64,000 nt of DNA from Macrocystis pyrifera. Taxonomy: Eukaryota > Sar > Phaeophyceae > Laminariales > Laminariaceae. The position numbers and the translations under genes are program-made. Below the pieces are notes generated by a model. It was not told where the DNA came from and searched no databases. It was given only the letters and a program-made list of their open reading frames with translations. The stretch spans positions 12,370,516-12,434,515 of the forward strand of contig JASSKH010000019.1 in NCBI GenBank assembly GCA_031763025.1. Reading direction: 5' to 3'. Positions 47,458-58,836 of the stretch are shown piece by piece. Each line of letters starts with the position of its first letter. The stretch's first letter is position 1.

Positions 47458-48420
47458 CACGATCTTCTAACCGACGCCGCAGTATCAATTTCAAGACGAG
47501 AAGCAATTTGCTTTTATGTTGGGATCCTCTGTGTGGTACAGACATCTCCCGTCTATCGCCTGTCGATTACTTTGTAACCGTCGTGCGTACAAGCGCAATA
47601 TCAAGAAACCCCGCTGTAGGAAGTAGTCGGAAATAAATTGCCGTTGTTGCGGAAGTAGAGGTCCCCTAGCAATCTGGGAGAAGGGATCTTTAGGTTGGTA
47701 GGCCGTTCAGGTATTTTGGTTCCTGTTGGGATCAAGGTACGGGCGAAGACCCAACCCAATCCCTGACTCTAACCCTAACCCTAACCCTGACCCCAAACCG
47801 CAGTCAAAACGGGCCAAAACTGGCCATAAACGCGGCTGCGCCGCGTTTCCATCGAACCAAGAAATTTCTCAACTGCAGACGACGATTCCGAAATGCAGAC
47901 CGCGCTACGCAACTTTCAAGTCAAAAACACCCCTAAAGATCCCTTCTCCCAGATTGCTAAACCTACTCCGGAAGCATCAAGAAACCCCGCTGTAGAAAAT
48001 GCATCGGAAGTGCTGTTGTTGCGGAACTAGCCGCTTGTTCGGGATCACGACTCCCTCCTCGTGGACTCTTATATTTCGCGGTACAGAGATCTCTTCTCAA
48101 TCTGTCGTTTACTTTGTAGTAAGCCTAGCAGTCAGAATGAACCCAGCAGGGCCCTCTATTCATACCACACACCGTGTCTTACATGCTCTTCATTTGTACA
48201 ACAGACGCCGCAGCCGAAGTATCAACTTCAAGACGAGAAGTAATTCGCTTATATGTTGCGATCCTGTGTGTGGTACACTTTTGTCTAAATTCGTCTGTCG
48301 ATTACTTCATAGCCGTCGCGTGTAAGCGCAATATCAACAAACGCCACTATAGAAAATACTCGGAAATGCTGTTGTTGTTGCGCAACTATCAAGAAATCCC
48401 GCTGTAGAAAATACTCATTT
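47458..48420. repeat. direct repeats ~190 bp flanking an inverted-repeat element
   Basis: 47458-47652 and 48195-48385 are diverged direct copies (GACGCCGCAG, TTTCAAGACGAGAAG, GTCGATTACTT, AAGCGCAATATCAA, CGCTGTAG...CGGAAAT...GTTGTTGCGG). The last block alone recurs at 46995-47035, 47974-48030 and 48385-48410. No gene seen. Confidence 0.65.
47665..47970. repeat. inverted-repeat element with telomere-like CCCTAA run
   Basis: Ends are inverted repeats (AGCAATCTGGGAGAAGGGAT near 47668; ATCCCTTCTCCCAGATTGCT near 47940). The interior holds CTAACCCTAACCCTAACCCT (about 47767-47787), matching the TTAGGG-type telomere unit, and a GGCCAAAACTGGCC-like palindrome. Whether the run has telomeric origin cannot be told from three units. 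Confidence 0.6.
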
Positions 48421-48465
48421 GGAATCAAATACATGTCGACTTCGTCCATCTCATCCGCCCAAGAT

Positions 48466-48691
48466 GTCCCTTCCCCATGAAACCCTCGACCTCAAAACTG
48501 AACACGAAGCAGAAATGTTGTCTAATAATAGGATGTTGAATTTTCTCTTTACGAACCAAGATGAACATCCCATATCCCCGCCCAGTATGACCACGAGTAG
48601 TACCAATAGCCAGCACGCACACGTTCAGTCTGAGCCAAACCCCGCCTGCTGGGGTGCCGTCTGTGCCGGTGCCGACTGGTCTCTCTCGTAA
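48466..48691 (+). CDS. short ORF, unsupported hypothetical
   Basis: About 75 codons from an ATG (MSLPHETLDLKTEHEAEMLS). The composition is polar and not obviously repeat-derived. No family, splice site or neighbour supports it. It could be an exon remnant or chance. Confidence 0.15.
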
Positions 48692-48699
48692 CCCGCACC

Positions 48700-50240
48700 A
48701 ACTCCAAATGCAGCTTCACAACAAAAAGACAAGCAAACTGAGAACAGTGCTCGAATGCATTTCATCGAGGGCAACAACAATCCCTCGTATTATACCTGGT
48801 ATGGTCAACGCAGCACATGCACTGAGTGTTAACACAGCCCAATCCTCACATTCTCAGACAGCACGGCACGGCACGGCACAGAGTCCGGTCATGGTTTTCC
48901 GGCACGACCGTTGACCTCGATCGAACAGCTGCTCCGGTGCGTTGCAAATGCGCCGCCGTCCGCTTTTACAAACCGATCTCTATGTCAGAACCTTCTTCGC
49001 CTGTGGCCCCGCGTGGTCTTGGCCGGCTGCGCAGGCTGAGGGCGTGTTCTATATGTGTCGTACTAGTAGTATGTAAAGCTGTTGGGTACGAAGAGAAAAG
49101 AGGAAGACAGTGTGTCCACATATCATGAACAATCGGAAGCCGAGAGCAACGCCATGATCAACGAAGCACAACCCGAAACAAAGCGCAACGTCGGTGGTGC
49201 TACATATTACTATGAGGCGATCTAATCATCCCGACGAACCACCTGTGTGTGCTGCGTGCAACTCCAACCCTGGGTAGCGGCAAACCTTAACTCCTAACCC
49301 ACCTGCTGCATTCTTGGGGGCGGTGAAGAACACCCCCTGCTGCAGCAAACGTTGCAAGCATCCCGGGCAGATCGCAAGCACAAAGTTTTCACCCCCGCCC
49401 TAAATGCATTCATACAATGTCTTCTGGACGGGCAGCTCCCTCTCATCTGTCTCTCGATTCGCACTGCCAAGACGGTTCAAATGTTCAACTCCCAGCCCAG
49501 GGAAATGAGGAGAGTGGAAATCTCATAACCTGCCATCAAAGAAACACAACCATACAGTAGTCGCTGACTTATAGTCAACTACTAGTATTTTTTACTCAAG
49601 TTCTTTCGGTCGCGATTTATCTCCTATCGTAAGAAATGGCTACCACACTTCCAACTCCGCCTGTGGATTGGAGGCGTACTTGGCCTTGTGACGACCATGG
49701 AGCGTCTTCAGGGCCTGCGCCAGAGATTAGTGTGCCAGAAAACAAAAAGTTCGAGGTCGAGACGTTGGGAGCGGGAAGGGTGACCATACATTGTATGGTA
49801 GCATATGGTGTGAGGGAAAAACGAGTGGTTCTTGAGGACATCGGTGACTCTCCAAAGGTGACCGAGTCGTTGGCTGAACCAACCCTGGGTGGTGGCTTGC
49901 GCGCTGTTTACTATTAATACCAAGCCTTTAACTTCGCAAAATATGAACTGTCCACGGCACGGCACTGCTCCCTCCGTTCGACCAGCACGAAAACGAAAAA
50001 AAAACGATCGACGGTTTCGATCTCCAATGAAGCCTCAGCTTCAAAACGCGTGATCAAGACAGAGCCGATGCCCCAGCCGCACCCACCCGTTTCTCCAAAG
50101 CTATGAATATGTTGACAGCTTGCTCACAACGACGCCAGCCCGCGACCGCGTACGCCATGCAGGCGACATTCTGCGACTGATGTCACCGCATGCCGCAGGG
50201 GACGGCATCAGACAGCCCAGAATGGTGCGATGCCAGTACT
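48700..50240. other. intergenic; one weak ORF at 49636-49917 (plus)
   Basis: A 93-codon frame begins at ATG 49636 in a good context (AGAAATGGC) and reads with mixed composition (PENKKFEVETLGAGRVTIHC), ending TAA. I recognise no domain. Apart from this the stretch shows nothing beyond a TACCTGGTA motif near 48793 and short A-rich tracts. Confidence 0.25.
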
Positions 50241-50243
50241 TTC

Positions 50244-50330
50244 GGGCGGGGGGGGGGGGGGGCGTACTCATGTAGTCATTTCATGCATGCCCATAGATGT
50301 ATGACCATGGACGAACAACGCTTCTCTGGC
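50244..50330 (-). mobile_element. LINE 3'-end fragment with poly(C) tail
   Basis: A plus-strand G tract (about 14 bases) is followed by CGTACTCATG and a diverged terminal segment with ATGACCATGGAC, the same arrangement as the LINE 3' end at 7989-8055 (on minus: ...ATGAGTAC then C tract). Strongly 5'-truncated. Confidence 0.65.
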
Positions 50331-51159
50331 TGACAAAAGACAGGTTTAACAGAATCTGAACGTATTCGCGGGTGGCCCCTGTCAGTAACTATGGCGCGGC
50401 AAGCCTCGACCCACAGCCGTTACTACCTTGTACCCTAGTACCTGGTAACACACAAGACAGCGCACCCCCTACGATGACTTTCCAGGCCGATTTCATTCAA
50501 AAACAAGGGGGGTACACACGACAAACACGGTGGCTTTCGGAAGGTCTCGTCGCGACATTTCCATTTACTAGACGTCTCGCTTGGCGTGAGGACTTTCTCC
50601 GTTGACGAGAACATCAGGTTGGAAATTCGCTATCCGTGGCTGCGATATTCTGTTTTTCCCTATCAATAGGTTGACATGCGTGTTATTCCCAGCTGGGTAT
50701 TTCCCGCTTTCCGAGTGCTAGTTTAATGCTTGCAAGAGACGGCACCCAAATATCGAACCCGTGTTCGGTCTCGTTGCACCCATTGGCGGTGTAGGGTATA
50801 TACCCGCGTCATCGACTGCCACCTCGTGGCTAGCACTAATCAAGCGGTAACACCTCTAGAACATGGCTATGTTCCGCTTGGCCTGTGGACCGAAGCTCCG
50901 AGAGTAAGAGCCGACGATACCAAAGGTTTAGGAGGTCAGAGTCCTCCACGAGCTGACGGGACAAGAAAAATCTACCCCGCTGTGCAAAACCACTTTCGTA
51001 TGGGAAAGCTAGCCGGATGGAGATGGAGAGATCCCCCTGGACGCGCGCGTGAAAGTTGCATGACGAACATAAAGGCAAAGGGACCGATCTTCTCTCCGTC
51101 TTTCGGTCGGAAGATCTTCCGCTTGGCCTTCTCGTGCCTACTAACTAATGGGAGGTATC

Positions 51160-54100
51160 CTAAAGCAGCGAGGTCTCGGTGACGCCTATCACACTAACCT
51201 CCATATAAATGGCGTGCCACTTGTCGACGTCTTGATTGGAAGGCGCTTCCAGCTTGGGCAGAGCGATAGGCTCGCCAAAGACGCTCATCAGGTTAGCTCG
51301 TCGGGGCAGCAGAGGACACCACCTAACGTCGCAGCGAAAATGCACAATCCATTTTAAGCGTCACATGCAAGACACAATCTTGCTATGACAGTAGCAGTTC
51401 TGCACTGAAGCTGTACACGTGTTATATCCGTATTTCAACGCCGTGATACCGGGGTTTATCTCAAGACCCTCGCATGCCGAAGAAAACATATATGGGTAGC
51501 TATACAACCGCGCCGGGATACGGCAAGTTAACGCAACAACATCCGCAACAGATCTGCAAAGCGGTGCTTCGTCGTTGCCACATCATTGACGCGACCCACT
51601 CGTGCACAGCTCATGTGTGGACTGCGCTCTCGTACCAGTCACATGAGCACAAGCGGTGCGCACATATCTCCTTGAGAAAAGCGGTAACAGGTACCTTGGT
51701 GCAGAGAGGCAAAGGCGGCGAGTTGTCTGTCGCCGGCTAGTGGAGTGAGGTGCACTCATGTGGCATCGGCAAAACGCACCAGACAGGTGAACCAATTTGT
51801 CGTGGATACTGCGAAAACAATTCCCCACCAACAGGGTTGTGTATGGACCCGGACCGGGCGTATCAAACCGGGGCTTAAAGGGATGACTACGGCCAAACGC
51901 CAACTGAAGCTCGTGTAGTGTGTCACAACGAGCCGCTCGCAGGGGTCGATACTGTGGCTGCACACCAAGGCGAGGAAAAATGATTTTGCAGGATGGTAGC
52001 GGAACCGCAGTAGAAAACGGCGGAATAAAGGGTCTCACCACACGCCCCACGGGAACACGCCAGGGATGTTCTTGGCCGCCATCCACAATCGAAGCTTCAA
52101 GAAACTCTGGAAACGTAGAAGGATGATAAGGTTGACGGTGAGAGGATATGAAAAAGTGGTGAGGTTGGGTGTAAAGCGAAGGGCCAACGTTCAACACATA
52201 ACTCGGGAGTCATCAAAGCACAACAAAGCGGACCAAATAAATGGGGTTTGTGGAACAAACGAAGAGGTGGCATTGCATCCCACGTGATCGGTGACTGGAT
52301 CGACTTACGAATGGGGATGGGTTGTGCGACGGAGTGATGCATTAATTACTCCACCGTTTCACTATTGATATTCTAATCCAACAAGTCCTCGAAGGATCGC
52401 CGGGGGCGGGGCCTTTTTAGACTATAATACCGACATACTAAGCATGGGCCAATCTGGTAACAAATGCGGAAATCAGCGGGGGATAACGCCCAACAAAACA
52501 AAACTCTGCCCCCTTGGGGAGGGATGGGAGGGGGTGGTGGCGAACATGCGCGGCTGCTTCTCCCCTGTTCCACGTGGTTCGATACAAGCACCCCAACCAT
52601 TGTAAAGCAAGTGATACATAAGCCCGGGGTGCCTCGTGAAGGGCCGGTGCCAGCGCCACTGCAGCAAAGAGGCGAGTCGCGCTTGGACGGCCATCCAGCA
52701 GGTGCACTCCCGCAGCATCAAGCGTCGTATTACATCTCGACATCACGTCGTGAAGCGATAACCGTTCATTTCGCACCCCACGCACACGCGCCACGCTCGG
52801 AAAGGTCTCAACTACAACACTCCCAGCGCCGAGCGTACCAATGGCAGCTTGCCAAAATACTCAAAAGCAGAAAAAGAGCACTTTTGGCAAGCTGTCAGTT
52901 ATTAATGCACAGCGCTAGGGGCGCAACCGACGTGAACGTGACGAATGTTGCCCATGGGCCTGTTCTCTCTGCACGGTGCGATGCCGAAACGCAATCTGAT
53001 ACTTGATTCTGCTGGAGTGTGCCTGCTCCGAGGCTGTTCATGGGAACCTACACCACCAAAACGGAACGCACAATCTGAATGGCAAAGCTCCAGCAACATA
53101 ATGACAAGACGACCTGAATAAAGTGAAAGAGGGACAGCATAAAAGCAGAGATTACAAGCAGGCATGGTCCATAAACCTGGGAGTTTCTGGGTCGCCCTCG
53201 GTGGCAACCTACACCAACTGAAAGAAAACGAAACCTGGATGGCAAACACTGCAGCCACAAAAAAAAGAAAGGACACCTGACAATTCCAGAAGGTGTCGCA
53301 TTCTCCGAAGGTGAAGATTGGCCTCAGGCGGTATCCATATCGCAGGGCGTACTGTCAGGCGATAGTCAAGCAGTCGGAGCAACGAAACAAAGCGTTGGGG
53401 AAGTGCACGGATGAAAAAATACCGCAGCTGGGCAACCAAACGAGAAAGCAACCAAGCCGACAGGAGAACAGCTATCTAGGGGAAGTCAACGACAATGCCA
53501 AATGGTCACGGCAATCAGCTGCACACTATCAGTGTCTCACAGGACATATAGCGAAGCCATCTGAACAAAGCTAGAAACAAGTGCGTACACTTTGTTGCTC
53601 GATACTTGGCTATAGAGAGTAGACGTGTTTGGGGTGATCCTGGCCCTCTTCTCTACCGTTCGGAGTCAAAGCTAGCTTTAGCCTCCATCACAAACAGGGC
53701 GAATCCTCTTGAACAAGCCCAAGCTACAAAACCATCCCAGGTGCAGCACGATATTCGGTCAAAGCAGGCCCCACGTGACATGTCACACCTTTATGAACCC
53801 TTTTCGGCTATTTATCCAAAGGCGATCCGTCCCTAGCTTGGTCAACGCCGCCTCCTGAAACCCCCCCGGGATGATGCCAAAGGAATTTCCCTGCAGAGTT
53901 TTGTCCACGGAAGAAGGCACTTAAATCACGTCAGTATAATTCTACGAGCAAGAACGAAACATGGTAACTCAGTCACTTCAACACTCTTCCACGAGCAAGA
54001 AAAGAGATCGAGACCGACAAGCGTGGTCACGAACAATGCCAGCTCGAGCCTTCTCTACCGGGAGCATCTGAAGCACTGCTGCACGTCGACGGGGCAAAGG

Positions 54101-55985
54101 TTGACGCTGTTGAGAGAGTCAAACAAACACACTGTGATCAACGCGACATTCCAAGATTAAGAATACCAAAATAATATATTCATATTTATAGGAAAGGTCG
54201 GAGACACGAAGCAGCCTTCGCGGCACGCTACCTTGCGCTATCTATTTGCTTCCCGACACGGTCGCTATTCAACGCCCTTTCTCACGACCCCCACCCGCAA
54301 CAGTAATAGTGAAGGCTACAAACGCACAGACATCACCGTAAACAATTTTTGAGAGCTGCGAAACCGACGACATAAAACATGCACTTACCTTTTTCATCTG
54401 GTCAATAAATACTTCCTTCGAAGCAGGCGCGCAGGGCCCCGCCCACCTCCCGAACACCAAACGAAACACGGGGGCATGGTACAGAGCCCCTTAACATGCG
54501 ATTGAAGCGGCGGGTTTTGTGGAAATACGCAACGAGAAACAAAAGGCGTGAAGAGCAGAGGGAGAGAGGCGTGTGAGTGTTTTTTTCATCTCATCCGCTA
54601 GGTGGTCGTATGTAGCATGCGTTAAAACAATAAGACAACGACTAGGAAAGTAGCATGCCGTGAATCCAAGCATGGGGGATGGAAGAGCGCCTCATGAACA
54701 TCAAACTCTCATGTTATTGCCAACGCAGCAGTTTCGTCCCAAGTGCTCTGAGGCAGATATACGATCGACCACACGCACCGCGCTTTGGGGTAGCCTAGAG
54801 CGCACTTCTCCTGGACCGGACGTTCGATAGTCAGGTCCTCCAGAAAGACCCGTGCAACTACAGCAATTCCTGGATGGAGTCTGGGGAACATTCCATAGCC
54901 GCCATACGGGGCCTAGACACAAATGACATTGTCGTTACTTTGGTACACCGACCAATAGAAAAAAGATGGTTCCGAGGCACTGGTTCTCAACCGAGCTTAC
55001 GTAGGCAAGCATAGTATAGAAATAATTATCAGGTATCAACCGGCTGGTGTGGGCACACAGCAGGACGAGCACAATCGGGCTGCACGCACGCCTGCCGTAC
55101 TACAGCAGTCCTTGTATTGCTGTTCGGACACTATCAATAAAAGCATCACCCCTTAAAAATGTGCGCATTTCGCATATTATTTCGGGACACTCACCCGCAA
55201 GGAGACCAACTATCATTGGGAGTTCCCGGTTCATGCTGCCGTTCAGGACGAAGCCCTGGCTGAACACTCCGTGAGGGTGGAAGCAAAACAGCGTCGCAGG
55301 CATGCCGTCCTGCGCAGTCACCCGAAACCCGACATGGATATTGAAAACGCCAGAGGAGGTACGTACGCACGTACAGTCAGCCAGCCTCGGCGCTCGATTT
55401 AGGCGTGTAAGTCAGCAGCTGGCAAAGAAACTCGCAGGTGGCAGCGTTGACAAAATCCGATCCAGTCGTGCCGTACCTACGTCGCCTGCTGCCGGCCGCT
55501 GGAGTCAAACGTCCACCGCAAAACATACAACCAGCAAGTAACACAAGCACCAGTCAAAACGAAACTATAATTGTGTTTATAGGCGGACGCGCCTGTGGGA
55601 GGGGGACAGAGGTGGGAAGTGATACCTAAGTGTATAAACGTGCAAAACAAAAACTTCGTTTTTCCCCTGAAGACAAAAACTTGCGTCTGCATCCGGCCCC
55701 GCTACACCAGGCAGTCGATGGTCGCACCAAATAGCGGGAGGCATGTGCGGTGGCCGTCTCCGGAACGGGCCGCAGCCTCCCACGACCGTATACCTTACTG
55801 CGTCAAAGCGCGAAAGTGTAACCCAAGCTTTAGACTTCACGCACCCATGATTCCGGTCCCTCTTTCTCGTACACGCGGCCGCAAGAGCGGTGCCAGTACT
55901 GCCCCCACTCGGGAATGGCGTGTCGAAATGCTGGCCAGTCTGTGTGGCCATCCTTTTCCACAGTCACGAGCGGGGGTAAACGGTG
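51160..55985 (-). CDS. DGAT2/MGAT-family acyltransferase
   Basis: Minus-strand exons with agreeing phases: about 55985-55845, 55309-55195, 54489-54389, 53890-53789, 53351-53277, 52106-52039, 51322-51199. Read in order: DWPAFRHAIPEWGQYWHRSC; ATLFCFHPHGVFSQGFVLNG (the family's HPHG active-site motif); PVFRLVFGRWAGPCAPASKE; NSFGIIPGGFQEAALTKLGT (PGG motif) and RLWINSRKGFIK; YALRYGYRLRPIFTFGECDT; LRLWMAAKNIPGVFPWGVW; RRANLMSVFGEPIALPKLEA (glycerol-phospholipid-type signature) and DVDKWHAIYME. Members are ER membrane enzymes that move an acyl group from acyl-CoA to mono- or diacylglycerol, making storage lipid. All key motifs are intact. The N-terminal membrane exon(s) are upstream and unassigned; the exon at 63203-63433 is a candidate. 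The C-terminal end is uncertain: the frame either stops at 51160 or splices at GTTAGT after 51199. Confidence 0.88.
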
Positions 55986-56094
55986 ACCGATAATAGAAGT
56001 GCCAGCGTGGTGTACGCCAAACGCCCGCCGCACCACACAAGCCCGCACGCCAGGAGCGGGGTCAGAGCCTGCCCAAGGAGGAGGAGGCGTGCGG

Positions 56095-56172
56095 CGGGGG
56101 GGGGAGGGGGTACTCATTTGTTGCTTGCCTTGGTCATTGACCATTGACCACGCATCCCTTCGAGACGGAGGG
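56095..56172 (-). mobile_element. LINE 3'-end fragment with poly(C) tail, closest copy
   Basis: A G-rich tract followed by TACTCATTTGTTGCTTGCCT and ~50 bp almost identical to 7989-8055, stopping at GAGACGGAG. A roughly 60 bp dead-on-arrival copy, minus orientation. Confidence 0.8.
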
Positions 56173-56262
56173 AGGGGGCGGGGGGGGGGGGGGGGGGGGG
56201 GGGGGTACTCATTATCATTCATGGCCGTAGTCGTATGACCATAGACCCTCACATCCCTACAA
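56173..56262 (-). mobile_element. LINE 3'-end fragment, related subfamily
   Basis: A G tract (about 28 bases, one C near its start) then GTACTCATTATCATTCATGG and ATGACCATAGACCCTCACAT, aligned with the other 3' ends. Inserted directly beside the previous fragment, same orientation, so its tail marks the neighbour's truncation point. Confidence 0.7.
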
Positions 56263-56269
56263 TGCCGGC

Positions 56270-58830
56270 ACGGAGAGCGTCGGGTTTTCACCGACCAGGC
56301 AGACATTGCTTGCACCAAGCGCGAAGCGCCGTGAGGTGTTGGGCGAGTCGCATGAAGGGTGAGTTGCATCCTACTAAGAACCGCTTTAGAGGCGGATTTT
56401 CTTGTACATCGATGACAGCATCAATTAATTGATTTAATTTCTGGTGCGGCCACTTCCAGAGACAGCAATGGGTTTACTATGTAACTGCCTCGTGGGTGCC
56501 TCACCATAAACACACTACGTGATACGATCATCCCCCTTGCGCGGTGTAAAGGTCCTCCCCGCACAAAAATGACCTAACTCGACTGCAGCCGTGGTAACCG
56601 CACAAAAAAAACAAAAAAAACGGCACCCTGGCTGTCTAGCTCACGCAGTGAGAGGCGTGTTTTACAGCGTCGTCGCCAATCGACACCAACCAAACCTATA
56701 TATACCAGGTATATAATATAGCGGGGGGGGGGGGTGAAAGGGAGGAATCGACTAAGGTGGCGTTCTCAGGTAGGGTACCGTACTGCATGTTGGAGACCTT
56801 GCACACGTCGGATATATCAGATAGATCAATCAGATACCAGGTACATCAGATCAAATACATCAGATCTACGCTTCATGATCTACAGTGCAGATAGATGCCT
56901 TATCCGTGTGATCTAGCTAGCACATGTTGCCGGGTGGGAGCTGAGCTGTGCAAGCCGCATGATCTACAGTAGCACAAGTTTCGAGCGTTGGATGTGCACT
57001 ACAGCACCTACACAGATCTTGCACAACATTTCACAACGGCAGCAAAGGACCTGCAGGATCTACTTGACCTATCCGTACAAGATCTATCTGTAGCAGGTAC
57101 CTGACAAGTCCGATGTGTGAGACATTGCTGAGCAAGGCCCGCGCGCGCGGCAGTGACGCGCATGAGCAATGACGGTAGAAGTAGACGGGGACGCGTGTCA
57201 CGCCGTGCTGGAAGTTTTGGTCTCATCGAGCAAAAAATGGCAATCACGCGGGCTTGATAGCCTTGGTGTGGGCGACACAAGTAAATACACCGATATCCCC
57301 GGGCACGAAAAGAGGAACCTTGAACGCCATGAAAAATACGCCAGTGTTGTGGAGAAGGCACGATCTTCCTACGGTGAGCCAGAATGGGGGTGTTCGTCCT
57401 TTGATTGGTTCATTGTAACTTTGAGTCGTCACTTCTTAAGGCGGAAGAATGATGCAAGGTGATAAAAAAACAAGAACACGGGATGTAGAGGAAAAGCCGC
57501 ACGAACGAAGCAACACCAACAACACAGAGAGGTACACTATCTTGTGTGGGCGCTTTGGTTTGCACGCCAGCACCAGCTCGCCAGGCGACAGCATGCGGTA
57601 CAAGCAGGATGTAGAGGTGTCCTCGAGACGCCTTTATCCGCACAACACAACTTCGAAGATGTGGGGAAGGACACGACCGCACATTATCGATAAAAGCGTA
57701 CACTCAAGAGGGCTAGGCTTAGGGTCTCACACGTCTAGCGATAAATACTGGTATGCTTGACCGGTGCCTGCTATATCTGAATCGTGCCCATAGGATGCAT
57801 GGACAAATTATCGTGAGCATCCTAGTACATCCGTGATAACCACACGACCAGGGAGTCATTGGCACACTTCGTAAGGGACTGCAATACGCGCGTACGTAAT
57901 TGCTTCTAGTTTTTGGGGGTGCATCTTAAGACTGGTCGCACATGTCGTGTAGCGTTACAGCACTAGAGCCGGTTGGTCGATCGGCACTAAAGAACTGCAG
58001 AAGGATGATAATCATACACCAGGTATTATGTATTTAGTTGGAACCCCGGTACTTAGCATCCCGACTGCAGCCAAGTTCGTGTAAGACTATAAGACATAAA
58101 AATATATAGGGTATGCCAGATCTACTGTAGAAGGCCTAGAATATCTAGAAGGAGTGGTCTGCTCTTAGCCCTCGCCCCGCAGTCACCGAAAACGTCCAGG
58201 AGCGAATTCGTAGGAGATCCCAGATCTATTCCAAATTCAGAACCTGCAGAGGAGATTTGCGTACACTACGAATGTGGCAGCAATTTAACAGATCCGAACA
58301 TGTACACGCATCGTACACTCGGCTTCTGTGTTGTCATACAAACGAATGCACGACAGACTCTCGGTGCTGTTTGTTGCCTGTAGTATCAGGCGACGCGCTA
58401 ATCACTCGGCTGCTGTCTTGTCATCTAAACGAATGCATGACGCGACAAGACCCTCGGTGCTGTTTGCTGTTACTGCTGCCGCAACTACTGTTGCCGCAAC
58501 AGTATGATACCCAAGCCGTGTGAGTTAATACGAGCACTTGTATACCGATGCGCCCCGGGCTGCCGGTTGCATTGACCAACCACGTACAGCAATACTCCCA
58601 ACTTTCGCAGAAAGAAAAACATGTGTTACGGACGTACGAATAAACAGCACAAACAGCTCAGTCGGCAGTAGTAGTCTACTTTCTGTAGACCCAGAGCACA
58701 CTATCAAGGATAGCTATCAGAGGCGTGCGTCGTGCAACACCGGCCGGTTTCGTTTGGCACCGTTGTCCGAAACGTCATCATTTGCCCCGCTTCTCGTTCA
58801 ACTTCTCGCTCAGCTGTCATTGCTTAGGCT
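56270..58830. other. no certain gene; weak ORF at 57169-57462 (plus)
   Basis: A 97-codon frame from ATG 57169 has mixed composition (MTVEVDGDACHAVLEVLVSS, EKRNLERHEKYASVVEKARS) but no family or splice support. Repeats: ATCAGAT/GATCTA-rich stretch at 56815-57110, TACCAGGTA near 56705 and 56836, and a diverged ~90 bp tandem pair at 58311-58480. The stretch may be an intron of the acyltransferase if its first exon is at 63.4 kb. Confidence 0.35.
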
Positions 58831-58836
58831 CATTCT

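Noticed and set aside
52902-53276. 124-codon minus-strand frame as the acyltransferase exon after TFW
   Set aside because: The exon at 52106-52039 has the correct phase and family sequence (AAKNIPGVFPWG); the intervening frame does not.
54701-54922. Minus-strand open frame as an acyltransferase exon
   Set aside because: The exons on either side (55195 and 54389) join directly in phase 1 with continuous family sequence, so this interval is intron.
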